The notes: generated from the sequence alone by a model not told the origin. Positions 35,677 to 45,838 are shown, numbered from the stretch's first letter. The stretch is DNA of 64,000 bases from Giesbergeria anulus (GCF_900111115.1 NZ_FOGD01000002.1:124001-188000), one strand, 5' to 3'. A program made the numbers and translations.

Positions 35677-37395
35677 GTGAGCCCACAGACCACCCCTGCT
35701 ATCGTTGCCCAAAGCGCTGTGCGCCGGTTGCCACGTCTGGCATTGTGGCTGTTGTGCTTGGCCTATATCCTGCCCGGCTTTTTAGCCCGCGACCCTTGGC
35801 GCGGCAACGACATGACTGCCTTTGGCTACATGCGTGCTTTGGCCCAAGGCCAAACTGATTGGCTGGCTCCCCAATTGCTGGGCATGGCCCCAGACAACCC
35901 CGGCCTGCTGCCCTATTGGCTAGGGGCGTGGGCCATCCAAGGGCTTGGCCCACTGCTCACGCCTGAACTGGCAGCACGCCTGCCTTTTATAGCCATGCTG
36001 GTGCTCAGTTTGGTGGCTACGTGGCACGGCGTTTATTGGTTGGCCCACAGCCGGGGGGCGCAACCTGTAGCTTTTGCCTTTGGCGGCGAGGCACAACCAG
36101 CCGACTACGCCCATGCCATTGCCGATGGCGCACTGCTGGCCTTGTTAGCCTGCCTAGGGCTTGCCCAGCCCGCCCACGAAATCAGCTGCCACCTGAGCCA
36201 ACTGTGTGGCACTGCTTTGGTGTTTTATGCGCTGGCGGCCTCCTCACCGCAGGCTTGGCGGCCCGTGTTGGCCTTGGCCGCTGGCCTAGGCACCTTGGTT
36301 TTGAGTGGTGCCCCGGCACTGGCGCTACTGTACAGCTTAGGCGGTGCCCTGTTGTGCTGGTGGGAGTGCACACAAGCCCGCCCCGATAGCAGCCATACCC
36401 GGCGCTGGGCCGCCACCGTCGCGTTGATGGGGTTGTTGGCAGGGGCCATCGCACTGCCACTCAACTTGCTGCACTGGCAGGCCACACCCCCGGCACTGGC
36501 TGATATCGGCAGCCTAACACGACTCTTGCTGTGGTTTCCTTGGCCCGCTTGGCCATTGGCGCTATGGACGGTTTGGCGCTGGCGCAAGCAAATTACCCAC
36601 CGCCAGCCACACCGGCATTTACTGCTACCGCTGTGGTTTGTGCTGGTAGGCTTGGGGGCCACCCTGAGCACCCCCCCCTCTGACCGCGTTTTGCTGCTGG
36701 CCTTGCCCGCTTTGGCGGCATTGGCCGCTTTTGCCCTGCCCACCTTGGGGCGCAGTGTGGCAGCGCTGGTAGATTGGTTCACACTGCTGTTTTTTAGCAT
36801 TTCGGCTATTACCATCTGGGTGATTTGGCTCTCGGTACAAACTGGCATTCCGGCCAAACCGGCGGCCAATGTGGCCCGGCTGGCACCGGGTTTTATGCCC
36901 GAATTTTCAGTGCTGGCCCTGCTGGTAGCCCTGAGTGCCAGTGCGGCTTGGTGTGTCTTGGTGGCTTGGCGTGCTGGACGCCATCGGGCAGCCATCTGGA
37001 AAAGTTTGGTACTGCCTGCTGCAGGTGCCACCCTGAGCTGGGTCTTACTGATGACGTTGTGGCTCCCTATACTCAACTATGCGCGCAGCGATGCCCCACA
37101 AAGCCGAGCAGTGGTGACAGCACTAGGGCAGCCATCTGGCTGTGTCTATGCACATGCCCTCAGCCGCACCCAAGTGGCTGCCTTGCAATACTACGGGGCG
37201 CTAGCGTTGCAACTTTTGCCGCAGCGTGGGCCAACCCACACCGCCCACACCACGTGTGATTGGCTCATCACCAGCCACAGCTATCGCTTACCAGAGGCTT
37301 GGACTGGCGCATGGACAGAACAAGCCCGCATCACCCGGCCTACTGACAAAACCGATGTGCTGATCGTTTATCGGCGCTTAACTGCCAGAGACTAA
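35677..37395 (+). CDS. Polytopic membrane protein, glycosyltransferase-39/ArnT-like
   Basis: This protein of about 572 residues has eleven or more hydrophobic helices and a C-terminal soluble domain of about 110 residues. The N-terminal region LLCLAYILPGFLARDPWRGNDMTAFGYMRALAQGQTDW resembles the first periplasmic loop of ArnT/GT39 lipid-linked sugar transferases, in which the aspartates are catalytic. The donor and acceptor are unknown. GTG 35677 is chosen; a TTG three codons earlier is also open and neither has a good ribosome site. It overlaps the convergent phoR by 18 bases. Confidence 0.7.
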   Translation: MSPQTTPAIVAQSAVRRLPRLALWLLCLAYILPGFLARDPWRGNDMTAFGYMRALAQGQTDWLAPQLLGMAPDNPGLLPYWLGAWAIQGLGPLLTPELAARLPFIAMLVLSLVATWHGVYWLAHSRGAQPVAFAFGGEAQPADYAHAIADGALLALLACLGLAQPAHEISCHLSQLCGTALVFYALAASSPQAWRPVLALAAGLGTLVLSGAPALALLYSLGGALLCWWECTQARPDSSHTRRWAATVALMGLLAGAIALPLNLLHWQATPPALADIGSLTRLLLWFPWPAWPLALWTVWRWRKQITHRQPHRHLLLPLWFVLVGLGATLSTPPSDRVLLLALPALAALAAFALPTLGRSVAALVDWFTLLFFSISAITIWVIWLSVQTGIPAKPAANVARLAPGFMPEFSVLALLVALSASAAWCVLVAWRAGRHRAAIWKSLVLPAAGATLSWVLLMTLWLPILNYARSDAPQSRAVVTALGQPSGCVYAHALSRTQVAALQYYGALALQLLPQRGPTHTAHTTCDWLITSHSYRLPEAWTGAWTEQARITRPTDKTDVLIVYRRLTARD

Positions 37396-38751
37396 GGTGG
37401 CAGCATGGGGCAGCCCCACTGGTGCCCGCACCCGACTGGCCGGAAAATGCACACTGAAAGTGGAACCTTGGCCCAAGGTGCTCTGAATGTGCAAGGTGGC
37501 ATCGTGGCGCTGCAACACATGCTTGACAATGGCAAGCCCCAGCCCGGTGCCGCCCGTTTCACGCGAGCGGCTGCGGTCAACGCGGTAAAAACGCTCGGTC
37601 AGGCGCGGAATATGCACCGCATCAATGCCGGGGCCAGTATCGCGCACGGCAAACACAGCGCCGCCATCATCCTGCCAGCGCCAGCTTACTTCAATCGTGC
37701 CACTGGCGGGGGTATAACGCACTGCATTGCTAATCAAGTTGGACAGGGCACTTTGCAACTCGGTCTGGATACCAGCAATCTCACCCATGCCCTCTGGCGG
37801 CGCAGGCAGCGGAAAAATCATCAGGTGGTGGCGCGCTTGATGGCGCGTGAGCAATTGCGACAAGGCGCGGCCCTCATCGGCACAATGCTCTAACAAGTGC
37901 TGGAGCGAAACCCAGCCACCCATACCGGGGCGTGGGCTTTCTTCTAGGCGCGATAAGGTCAGCAGGCCCTGCACCACGCTTTGCATCCGTGCCGACTGCT
38001 GCGCCATCAGGGCCAAATAGCGTGTTTGCTCCTCTGCGGTCAACTGCAAGGTTTGTAGGGTTTCAACAAACCCGGCCAGCACCGTGAGTGGCGTGCGGAT
38101 TTCGTGCGACACATTGGCCACAAAATCGCGGCGCATGGCCTCGGCCTGCTCTAGCGCCGTGATGTCGCGCGAGATCATCAGCTTGCGCCCTTGGCCGTGT
38201 GGGTAGATTTGTACCGACAGCCGCACAGGCCGTGCTGGCGTGCTCAAGCGCCCCTGCAACACCACATCGTGGCTATAGTCCTTGCCGTTGTAGTAGGCGG
38301 TAAAGTCGGGGTCGCGCACCAAGTTGCCCAGCGATTGCATCTGATCGCGCTCGGCATCAAAGCCAAAATGGCCGCAGGCGGTTTTATTGCACCATTCAAT
38401 ATGGCCTTGTGAATCGAGCAGTACCAGCCCGTTGGGCGAAGCCTGCAACGCAGCAAACACATCATCCAAACGCCGTTGGTACTCTTGCACCTGTTGTTGC
38501 TGGATACGCAACAGACGGCGCACTCGATCCACCGCCAACCCCCACAAGCCATGCATATCTTGCGGTGCTGCATCCAGCTCGCCGCTGCGAAACCAGCGCA
38601 GCACCCGTGCCCCGCGCCAAAGGTCACTGGCAAACCAGCACCAGCCCGCGAAGGCCCCACCCAAGGCAGCACCCCAAGCACCGGCATACCACCAGCCCAA
38701 CAGCAATCCCATAGCCTGGCTGAACGAGAAAATAAAAACACGCCAGGTCAT
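37378..38751 (-). CDS. phoR: Phosphate regulon sensor kinase PhoR
   Basis: The 457-residue membrane histidine kinase has two short membrane helices at the N-terminus (residues 5-40), a PAS domain near 95-200, H-box FVANVSHEIRTPLTVL and ATP-binding boxes DTGPGID and GTGLGLAIVKHVL. It controls PhoB and senses phosphate through the Pst transporter and PhoU. It is the last gene of the pst-pho run, 36 bases after phoB. Confidence 0.95.
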   Translation of the reverse strand: MTWRVFIFSFSQAMGLLLGWWYAGAWGAALGGAFAGWCWFASDLWRGARVLRWFRSGELDAAPQDMHGLWGLAVDRVRRLLRIQQQQVQEYQRRLDDVFAALQASPNGLVLLDSQGHIEWCNKTACGHFGFDAERDQMQSLGNLVRDPDFTAYYNGKDYSHDVVLQGRLSTPARPVRLSVQIYPHGQGRKLMISRDITALEQAEAMRRDFVANVSHEIRTPLTVLAGFVETLQTLQLTAEEQTRYLALMAQQSARMQSVVQGLLTLSRLEESPRPGMGGWVSLQHLLEHCADEGRALSQLLTRHQARHHLMIFPLPAPPEGMGEIAGIQTELQSALSNLISNAVRYTPASGTIEVSWRWQDDGGAVFAVRDTGPGIDAVHIPRLTERFYRVDRSRSRETGGTGLGLAIVKHVLQRHDATLHIQSTLGQGSTFSVHFPASRVRAPVGLPHAATLVSGS

Positions 38752-38787
38752 TGCAAAGGCTCGGTGATGTTAGGGAAAAAATACTGT

Positions 38788-39495
38788 TTAAGCTTGCAGC
38801 AGCGCCTTGGGTTGCGCCGTCAGGCGGTAGCCCGCACCGCGCACGGTCTCGACCATCGTGCCTGCCACGCCCAACGCCTCGCGCAGGCGCTTGACATGCA
38901 CATCGACGGTGCGCTCTTCAATAAAGACGTGGTCGCCCCACACCTTATCGAGCAATTGCGAGCGGCTGTGTACGCGCTCAGGGTGCTTCATCAAATAATG
39001 CAGCAACTTGAACTCGGTGGGGCCGACCTTGACCGGCTGCTCTTGGCACGACACCCGGTGCGTGGCCGCATCCAGCGTCAAAATGCCAATGGTCACGCTA
39101 TCGTTGAGCTGCTCAGGCGCACGGCGGCGCAGCACAGCACGGATGCGCGCCAGTAGTTCTTGGGTAGAAAACGGCTTGGTGATGTAATCATCGGCCCCTG
39201 CATCAAGGCCAGCCACCTTATCTGGCTCATCGCCACGGGCCGTGAGCATCAAGATAGGGATGGGCTTGGTGCGGCTATCAGCGCGCCATTTGCGCGCCAA
39301 TGCCAAACCACTCTGGCCCGGCAGCATCCAGTCGAGCAAAATCACATCCGGCAGCACGGCATCCAACTCGCGCTGGGCCGACTCGCCATCTTCTGCCCAG
39401 ATCGGCGAGAAACCGTTGTGGCGCAGATTGACGGCAATCAACTCTGCAATGGCCGGTTCATCTTCAACAATCAGAACGCGGGGAAATTGTTTCAT
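38788..39495 (-). CDS. phoB: Phosphate response regulator PhoB
   Basis: The 235-residue OmpR-type regulator has receiver acidic residues (Glu11, Asp12), phosphoacceptor Asp55 in ILLDWMLPG, Lys in ITKPFST, and a winged helix domain ending with VDVHVKRLREALG and TVRGAGYRL. It should bind the direct-repeat Pho boxes at 44126 and 44228. It lies between phoU and phoR. Confidence 0.96.
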   Translation of the reverse strand: MKQFPRVLIVEDEPAIAELIAVNLRHNGFSPIWAEDGESAQRELDAVLPDVILLDWMLPGQSGLALARKWRADSRTKPIPILMLTARGDEPDKVAGLDAGADDYITKPFSTQELLARIRAVLRRRAPEQLNDSVTIGILTLDAATHRVSCQEQPVKVGPTEFKLLHYLMKHPERVHSRSQLLDKVWGDHVFIEERTVDVHVKRLREALGVAGTMVETVRGAGYRLTAQPKALLQA

Positions 39496-39521
39496 CGTTC
39501 AGGCCCGGCTTGAATATCGGT

Positions 39522-40226
39522 TCAGCGCAAGCTCGACTCGATCTGCTCTAGCGAGGTGTGGCGCACATCCAAGCCTTTGACCAGATAAATCACCAGTTCA
39601 GCCATGTTTTTGGAATGGTCACCAATGCGCTCAATGGCCTTGGCCAAAAACAGCAAGTCGAGGCTGGAGGAGATGGTGCGCGGGTCTTCCATCATGTAAG
39701 TGATGAGCTTGCGCACAAAGCCATCAAACTCTTGGTCAATCAAGTTGTCTTCTTTGAGGATGTCTACCGCTGCCTTGATGTCAAGGCGGGCAAAGGCATC
39801 AAGCGCCTTGCGCAACTGGCCCGAAGCCATGTCGGCGGCCACGCGCAAATCAGTGGCAGCAAAGGCGCGTGGCACACCACCACGCTGCACAATAGACTTG
39901 ACCATGCGCGCCATGCGGCTGGCCTCGTCCCCCATGCGCTCGAGGTTGGCCGTGGCCTTGGACACAGCCATCAGCAAACGCAAGTCGCGGGCGGTGGGCT
40001 GACGCCGGGCAATGATGGAGGCCAGCTCGTGGTCAATCTCGACCTCCATGCTGTTGACGCGCGTCTCTAGCGCTTCAACGTGTTCTACCGCCTCTAGGTT
40101 GAAGTTAGCAAAGGCTTCAATGGCCTGATGAATCTGAGATTCGACCAGCCCGCCCAACTCCATGACACGGGCCGAGACATTGTTCAGTTCGCTATCAAAC
40201 TGAGATGAAAGGTGTTTTTCGCTCAT
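39522..40226 (-). CDS. phoU: Phosphate transport regulator PhoU
   Basis: The 234-residue, all-helical protein made of two PhoU repeats links Pst transport state to PhoR. It contains MEVEIDHELASIIARRQPTARDLR and ERIGDHSKNMAELVIYLVKG, the metal-binding E/DxxxD motifs of the family. ATG 40226 gives the family start (MSEKHLSSQFD). It follows pstB by 16 bases. Confidence 0.96.
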   Translation of the reverse strand: MSEKHLSSQFDSELNNVSARVMELGGLVESQIHQAIEAFANFNLEAVEHVEALETRVNSMEVEIDHELASIIARRQPTARDLRLLMAVSKATANLERMGDEASRMARMVKSIVQRGGVPRAFAATDLRVAADMASGQLRKALDAFARLDIKAAVDILKEDNLIDQEFDGFVRKLITYMMEDPRTISSSLDLLFLAKAIERIGDHSKNMAELVIYLVKGLDVRHTSLEQIESSLR

Positions 40227-40242
40227 TGCATGTCTCCCTTTA

Positions 40243-41034
40243 TCAGCCAAAACGGCCCGTGATGTAGTCTTCGGTTTCTTTGCGCTGGGGCTTGAAGAAC
40301 ATACGCTCGGTCTCGCCAAACTCCACCAAGTCGCCCAAGTACATATAGGCGGTGTAATCGCTGCAACGGGCCGCTTGCTGCATGTTGTGCGTGACAATGA
40401 CCACGGTGTAATCGCTCTTGAGTTCAGCAATCAGCTCTTCCACCTTGGCGGTAGAAATCGGGTCGAGCGCCGAGCAAGGCTCGTCGAGCAACAGCACTTC
40501 GGGCTTGATGGCAATGCCACGGGCAATGCACAGACGCTGCTGCTGACCACCAGAGAGGCTAGAGCCACTCTGGTGCAGCTTGTCTTTCACCTCGTTCCAG
40601 AGGGCGGCCTTGTTCAACGCCCATTCAACGCGGTCTTCCATCTCACTGGCGTTGAGGTTTTCAAACAGCTTAACGCCAAAAGTCACGTTGTCATAAATCG
40701 ACATCGGAAACGGCGTGGGCTTTTGGAACACCATACCGACCTTGGCACGGATCAGCGCCACGTCTTGCTTGCTGGTGAGTAGGTTCTCACCATCCAAAAC
40801 AATCTGGCCCTCCGCGCGCTGCTCAGGGTACAACTCAAACATGCGGTTGAAGGTGCGCAGCAAAGTGGACTTGCCACAGCCAGACGGGCCAATAAACGCC
40901 GTCACCTTGTTGGCCGGAATGTCCAAATTGATGTTTTTCAGGGCGTGGAACTTGCCGTAATAGAAGTTCAGGTCGCGCACCGTGATTTTGGCATCGGAGG
41001 GTGCAATCGGGGTGACGTGGGCAGAAGAAGTCAT
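40243..41034 (-). CDS. pstB: Phosphate ABC transporter ATPase PstB
   Basis: The 263-residue ATPase powers high-affinity phosphate uptake. Walker A is GPSGCGKST, the ABC signature LSGGQQQR, Walker [13 protein letters not shown] and the H-loop VTHNMQQA. It ends DYITGRFG, the usual PstB C-terminus. It lies between pstA and phoU with short gaps. Confidence 0.98.
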   Translation of the reverse strand: MTSSAHVTPIAPSDAKITVRDLNFYYGKFHALKNINLDIPANKVTAFIGPSGCGKSTLLRTFNRMFELYPEQRAEGQIVLDGENLLTSKQDVALIRAKVGMVFQKPTPFPMSIYDNVTFGVKLFENLNASEMEDRVEWALNKAALWNEVKDKLHQSGSSLSGGQQQRLCIARGIAIKPEVLLLDEPCSALDPISTAKVEELIAELKSDYTVVIVTHNMQQAARCSDYTAYMYLGDLVEFGETERMFFKPQRKETEDYITGRFG

Positions 41035-41049
41035 GCAACAGTCCTTGTC

Positions 41050-41931
41050 TTATTTTTGGCGCGTCAGCACGCGCGCCAGGATATTGAGTCCGAGTACCGC
41101 CAGAGTGATCAGGAACACACCGGCCCAAGCCAGTTGCTGCCAGTTCTCGTAGGGGCTCATGGCAAATTTGAAAATCGTTACTGGCAGGCTGGCCATCGGT
41201 TTGGACAGGTCTGAGTTCCAGAACTGGTTGTTCAGCGCAGTAAACAGCAGCGGGGCCGTTTCACCAGCAATACGGGCAATGCCCAGCAGCACCCCAGTAA
41301 TCACACCAGCACGGGCGGCGCGCAGCGTCACCATCGTAATTACCCGCCACTTGGGCGTGCCCAAGGCATAAGCGGCTTCGCGCAGACCTGCGGGCACCAG
41401 CAGCAGCATGTTCTCTGTGGTACGAATGACCACCGGAATCACAATCAATGCCAGCGCCAAAATACCGGCATAGGCCGAGAAACTCTTAAAGCGCGCCACC
41501 ACCACCGCATAGACAAACAAGCCGATGACGATACTGGGGGCCGAGAGCAAGATGTCATTGACAAAGCGGGTGGACGTGGCCAGCAAGCTGCGTGGGTTGT
41601 ATTCGGCCAAATAAATGCCCGCCATGATGCCAATGGGGGTGCCCACCAGCGCCGACAGGGCCACCATGACAAACGAACCATAGATGGCGTTAGAAATACC
41701 GCCCACCTCGTTGGGTGGTGGCGTCATCTCAGTAAACAGGGCGATACTCAAACCACCCACACCCAAGCGGATGGTTTCCCACAAAATCCAGATCAGCCAA
41801 AACAGGCCAAAAGCCATCGCCCCCAGTGACAGCGTCAGTGCCACTTGGTTGACGCGCTTGCGGCTGTTGTAGCGCGCTTGACGCGCTTGGTTTTGCTCTG
41901 GGCTGTGGGCCGAAGCGGGTACGGAACTCAT
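41050..41931 (-). CDS. pstA: Phosphate ABC transporter permease PstA
   Basis: This 293-residue inner-membrane permease has six helices and the PstA coupling segment [14 protein letters not shown] toward the cytoplasm. Its ATG overlaps the pstC stop (ATGA), which couples synthesis of the two permease subunits. Confidence 0.96.
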   Translation of the reverse strand: MSSVPASAHSPEQNQARQARYNSRKRVNQVALTLSLGAMAFGLFWLIWILWETIRLGVGGLSIALFTEMTPPPNEVGGISNAIYGSFVMVALSALVGTPIGIMAGIYLAEYNPRSLLATSTRFVNDILLSAPSIVIGLFVYAVVVARFKSFSAYAGILALALIVIPVVIRTTENMLLLVPAGLREAAYALGTPKWRVITMVTLRAARAGVITGVLLGIARIAGETAPLLFTALNNQFWNSDLSKPMASLPVTIFKFAMSPYENWQQLAWAGVFLITLAVLGLNILARVLTRQK

Positions 41932-42953
41932 GTGCGTGCTCCTTCGTTCTTTTGCAGACTGGCCAGCAACACTTTAGACAAGGCCAACACCACAAAGGTA
42001 ATGAAAAACAGCACCAAGCCCAGATAAATGAGCGATGCTTGGTGCAGGCCCTCGCCCGCTTCAGCAAACTCATTGGCCAAAGCCGAGGTAATGCTGTTGG
42101 CGGCTTCAAACATCGACAGCGAATCGAGCTGGTTCATGTTGCCAATCACAAACGTGACAGCCATGGTCTCGCCCAGCGCTCGGCCTAGGCCCAGCATGAT
42201 GCCACCGAGCACACCCGTCTTGGTAAAGGGCAGCACCACTTTCCAAACCACTTCCCAAGTGGTCGAGCCTAGCCCGTAGGCCGACTCTTTGAGCAGCGGT
42301 GGCGTCACTTCAAACACATCGCGCATCACCGAGGCAATGAACGGAATGACCATGATGGCCAAAATAATGCCAGCGGACAAAATACCAATACCTACCGGCG
42401 GGCCAGATACCAGTGCGCCCAAATAAGGCACACCTGCAAACAAGGCTTGTAGCGGCTGCTGCACATAGGTGGACAAAATGGGGCCAAACACCATCAGGCC
42501 CCACATGCCATACACAATAGAAGGCACCGCTGCCAGCAATTCAATGGCCGTGCCCAGTGGGCGCTTGAGCCAAGCAGGCGAGAGTTCGGTCAAGAACAGG
42601 GCAATGCCAAAACTAACCGGCACGGCAATCAGCAAGGCAATGATGGACGTGGCCAAGGTGCCATAAATCATGACCAAGCCGCCGTACTCGTCTTGCACGG
42701 GGTCCCAGACGGTACTGGTCAGAAAACCCAGCCCATATTTGGAGATAGAAGGCCAAGCCCCGGCCACCAGCGAGGCCATGATGCCCAGCAACAGCAACAG
42801 CGTCAGGATGGCGGCCCCACGGGCCAGCCAGCCAAACAAGCGGTCGGCCAACATGCCAGAAATCAATGGGTTGTGGGGGGGATTAGGCTTGGGTTGCACG
42901 CGGGGCTCGGTATGAACCGACGTGCTCCCGCTGACGGGCATCATGGTGGACAC
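41928..42953 (-). CDS. pstC: Phosphate ABC transporter permease PstC
   Basis: The 341-residue permease has an N-terminal cytoplasmic tail of about 40 residues and six membrane helices, with the coupling motif [18 protein letters not shown]. The GTG at 42953 is preferred because AAGG lies about ten bases upstream; ATG codons at 42944 and 42941 are alternatives. It is the second gene after pstS. Confidence 0.95.
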   Translation of the reverse strand: MSTMMPVSGSTSVHTEPRVQPKPNPPHNPLISGMLADRLFGWLARGAAILTLLLLLGIMASLVAGAWPSISKYGLGFLTSTVWDPVQDEYGGLVMIYGTLATSIIALLIAVPVSFGIALFLTELSPAWLKRPLGTAIELLAAVPSIVYGMWGLMVFGPILSTYVQQPLQALFAGVPYLGALVSGPPVGIGILSAGIILAIMVIPFIASVMRDVFEVTPPLLKESAYGLGSTTWEVVWKVVLPFTKTGVLGGIMLGLGRALGETMAVTFVIGNMNQLDSLSMFEAANSITSALANEFAEAGEGLHQASLIYLGLVLFFITFVVLALSKVLLASLQKNEGART

Positions 42954-43028
42954 GTGGAGTCGCCTTGAGAGTGGGATAAAAATGCAAACAGCGGGGCAGC
43001 ACTGGCATCAGCGCCACCCCAGCAAGGA

Positions 43029-44072
43029 TTACTTGTAAGCGATGGCCTTGCCCGCAGCATCCTTGATGTTCTCAGCCCAAGACTTGGCAACCAAGTCTTT
43101 CACAGCCGCTGGCAGGGGCACATAGTCCAAGTCGGCAGCGGTTTTGTCGCCGTTTTTGTAGGCCCAGTCAAAGAACTTGAGCGAGGTAGCTGCATCCACC
43201 GCCTTGTCGGGGGTCTTGTGCATCAGGATGAACGTGGGGTTGGTGATGGGCCAAGTGGCCGCACCGGGCTGGTTAGTCAAGATCAGGTAAAAGCTCTTGG
43301 GCCACACAGCGCCAGCGGCAGCCGCCTTGAAGGCATCATCTTCAGGGGTCACAAAATTACCCGCTGCATTTTGCATCTGGGCATAGACCATCTTGTTTTG
43401 CTTGACGTAGGCGTATTCGACATAGCCAATCGAATTGGGCAGGCGACCCACAAAAGCGGCCACGCCCTCGTTGCCCTTGCCACCGGCACCGGCAGGCCAG
43501 TTGACCGCTGTGCCTTCGCCCACTTTGCTCTTCCACTCAGCGTTCACCTTGGATAGGTAGTTGGTAAAGATAAAGGTGGTGCCAGAACCATCCGCGCGGC
43601 GCACTGGAGCAATGCTGGCATCGGGCAGGGCCAAACCGGCGTTGATGGCTTGGATGGCTGGGTCATTCCATTTAGTGATCTTGCCCAAGTAGATGTCGCC
43701 CAGCACTTGGCCGGTGAGCTTGAGCTGTCCGGGAGCAATGCCCTTGACGTTGATAACGGGCACCACACCACCAATGACCATTGGGAACTGGGTCAGGCCC
43801 TTCTTTTCGAGGTCATCTTCTTTCAAAGGCATGTCTGAGGCACCAAAGGCCACGGTTTTGGCTTCGATCTGGCGCAGACCGGCACCCGAGCCTACCGATT
43901 GGTAGTTGATCTTGACGCTGGTGGCTTTGTTGTAATCGGCTGCCCATTTGGCATACAGCGGTGCGGGGAAGGTAGCGCCTGCACCCGTAACCTCTTGTTG
44001 TGCCAGCGCACCAGAGAATGCACCAGCACCAACAATACTAGCCACCAGCACGCGAATCATGGACAGTTTCAT
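43029..44072 (-). CDS. pstS: Phosphate-binding protein PstS
   Basis: The 347-residue periplasmic protein has a signal peptide (cleavage after GALAQ near residue 25) and the mature start EVTGAGATFPAPLYAKWA. Phosphate-binding loops are seen at GSGAG and VRRADGSGTTFIFTNYLS. It is the first gene of the pst-pho operon, with GAGG before the ATG and a Pho box 55-75 bases upstream. Confidence 0.97.
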   Translation of the reverse strand: MKLSMIRVLVASIVGAGAFSGALAQQEVTGAGATFPAPLYAKWAADYNKATSVKINYQSVGSGAGLRQIEAKTVAFGASDMPLKEDDLEKKGLTQFPMVIGGVVPVINVKGIAPGQLKLTGQVLGDIYLGKITKWNDPAIQAINAGLALPDASIAPVRRADGSGTTFIFTNYLSKVNAEWKSKVGEGTAVNWPAGAGGKGNEGVAAFVGRLPNSIGYVEYAYVKQNKMVYAQMQNAAGNFVTPEDDAFKAAAAGAVWPKSFYLILTNQPGAATWPITNPTFILMHKTPDKAVDAATSLKFFDWAYKNGDKTAADLDYVPLPAAVKDLVAKSWAENIKDAAGKAIAYK

Positions 44073-44125
44073 AAAAGAGACCTCTTAGGGTTGGAAAATA
44101 CAATTGCTACCAACTCTAAAAGCCG

Positions 44126-44148
44126 TTTGTGACACCGTTGTGACACCC
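44126..44148 (-). promoter_or_regulatory. Pho box of the pstS operon
   Basis: On the minus strand GTGTCACAACGGTGTCACAA contains two TGTCACA repeats with an 11-bp period, the layout of the PhoB box CTGTCAT-N4-CTGTCAT. It lies 56-76 bases before the pstS start codon. Confidence 0.8.
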
Positions 44149-44227
44149 TTCACCAACATCTAACACCACCCCCACACTGAAGAAATCAAGTGCAGAATGC
44201 ACCACGTCACTGCTTATGTGACAACCT

Positions 44228-44246
44228 CGTCACAGTAGTGTCATGA
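44228..44246 (+). promoter_or_regulatory. Pho box of ppx
   Basis: On the plus strand CGTCACAGTAGTGTCATGA has CGTCACA and TGTCATG with an 11-bp period. It faces the ppx gene, whose ATG is 43 bases further on. A third, reverse-oriented TGTGACA at 44217 adjoins it. Confidence 0.72.
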
Positions 44247-44288
44247 TTTCTGCATAGTCTTCAGGCACCGGCCTACCCGCACAACCCC

Positions 44289-45770
44289 ATGCAAAACGCA
44301 ACATTGCTCGCTGCTGTGGATCTTGGATCCAACAGCTTTCGCCTGGAAATTGGCCGCTTCGAGCACGGCCACATCCAGCGCGTTGAATACCTCAAAGAGA
44401 CCGTGCGCCAAGGCAACGGGCTGGACGAAGACCGCAACCTGACGCCTGAGGCCATGCAGCGCGGCTGGGATTGTTTGGCGCGCTTTGCTGAGCGGCTGAC
44501 CGACTTTCCACGCGCGCAGGTGCGGGCCGTAGCCACGCAAACCCTGCGCGATGCCCGCAACCGCGAGATTTTCTTGCAACGGGCCATTCAAATTTTGGGC
44601 TACCCCATTGAAGTCATCTCTGGCCCCGAAGAAGCACGACTGATTTACCAAGGCGTCTCACGCATGTTGCCGCAGTCCGATGAGCGGCGGCTGGTGGTAG
44701 ATATTGGTGGCCGCTCCACCGAGCTAATTTTGGGCCAAGGCTTTACTGCCCACACTGTGGCCTCGTTCCGCGTCGGTAGCGTGGCTTGGTCTAGCCGCTA
44801 CTTTGACCACGGCAACTTCACCCCCCAAGCCTTTCACACCGCCGAGATTGCCGCCAAAGCCGTGCTAGACGAAGCATTGGTTTCTTACCACCCCAGCACG
44901 TGGGAAGTAGCCTATGGCTCCTCTGGCACGGTGGGTGCGGTGGGCGATATTTTGGCGGCGGCAGGCTATTTGCCTGCGGGCACCATCACCCGCGAGGGGC
45001 TAGATTGGCTGCAAGAACGCCTGCTACGCGCACAGAATGCCGACCGGGTACGCCTAGATGGCCTCAAAGATGAGCGCCGCGCTGTGATTGGCGGCGGCCT
45101 GAGCGTGCTGCGTGCTTTATTTGATCTGCTCGATATTCGGCAAATGCAGGTGGCCCAAGGCGCTCTGCGCCAAGGGGCACTGTACGACCTGATCGACCGC
45201 GAACAGCCCGAAACCGACCTGCGCAGTTCTACCGTGCGGGCGCTGATGGAGCGCTTTGCCGTGGATATGCCGCAAGCTGAACGGGTAGAGCGGGTGGCCT
45301 GTGGTTTGTTTGCTCAGGCCGCACCCAATGCCAGCGCCCATGCGCAACGCAAACTGGGCTGGGCAGCACGCCTGCACGAGATTGGCTGCCGTATCTCGCA
45401 CAGCTACTCGCACCGGCATGGCGCTTATATTTTGGACAACACGGATGTGGCGGGATTTTCGCAGCCAGAGCTGCACCGCTTGGGCCTGTTGGTATTGGGC
45501 CACCGTGGCAAGGTACACAAGCTAGAGACCGATTTAGACGATGCCATCTTTGCCTTGCAACTGCTCTGCCTGCGTGTGGCCGTCGCGCTGTGCCATGCAC
45601 GGCGCGAGCCACAGGTGCAAGGGCTACAGCTAGAAGTGCTTGGCAACGGCTTTTTACTGCAAGTACCACCGGGCTGGGCCGAGCGCTATCCGCAATCGGT
45701 GCATCTACTGCACGACGAAGTGCAAGCCTGGCAAAAAACCCCTTGGACACTCACGTTAGACATGCCCTAA
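44289..45770 (+). CDS. ppx: Exopolyphosphatase, Ppx/GppA family
   Basis: This 493-residue enzyme removes phosphate from the ends of polyphosphate or acts on pppGpp. The ASKHA-fold nucleotide-binding motifs are AAVDLGSNSFRLEIGR near the start and VVDIGGRSTELILGQG around residue 138. An HD-like C-terminal domain follows (LHEIGCRISHSYSHRHGAYIL). Divergent from pstS and preceded by its own Pho box, it appears to be a member of the Pho regulon. Confidence 0.92.
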   Translation: MQNATLLAAVDLGSNSFRLEIGRFEHGHIQRVEYLKETVRQGNGLDEDRNLTPEAMQRGWDCLARFAERLTDFPRAQVRAVATQTLRDARNREIFLQRAIQILGYPIEVISGPEEARLIYQGVSRMLPQSDERRLVVDIGGRSTELILGQGFTAHTVASFRVGSVAWSSRYFDHGNFTPQAFHTAEIAAKAVLDEALVSYHPSTWEVAYGSSGTVGAVGDILAAAGYLPAGTITREGLDWLQERLLRAQNADRVRLDGLKDERRAVIGGGLSVLRALFDLLDIRQMQVAQGALRQGALYDLIDREQPETDLRSSTVRALMERFAVDMPQAERVERVACGLFAQAAPNASAHAQRKLGWAARLHEIGCRISHSYSHRHGAYILDNTDVAGFSQPELHRLGLLVLGHRGKVHKLETDLDDAIFALQLLCLRVAVALCHARREPQVQGLQLEVLGNGFLLQVPPGWAERYPQSVHLLHDEVQAWQKTPWTLTLDMP

Positions 45771-45808
45771 CGCAGCGCCAAGACCCCGCCTATCACCCAC
45801 GCCCGTCG

Positions 45809-45832
45809 ACAGGGTGAGGGACAGGGTGAGGG
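45809..45832. repeat. Two tandem 12-bp repeats
   Basis: ACAGGGTGAGGG occurs twice head to tail between the convergent ppx and sixA genes, ending six bases before the sixA stop. No function is apparent. Confidence 0.7.
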
Positions 45833-45838
45833 TGGCTG

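Noticed and set aside
44217-44234. TGTGA...TCACA as a CRP/FNR-type site
   Set aside because: The half-sites are eight bases apart instead of six; the sequence is better explained as part of the Pho-box repeats.
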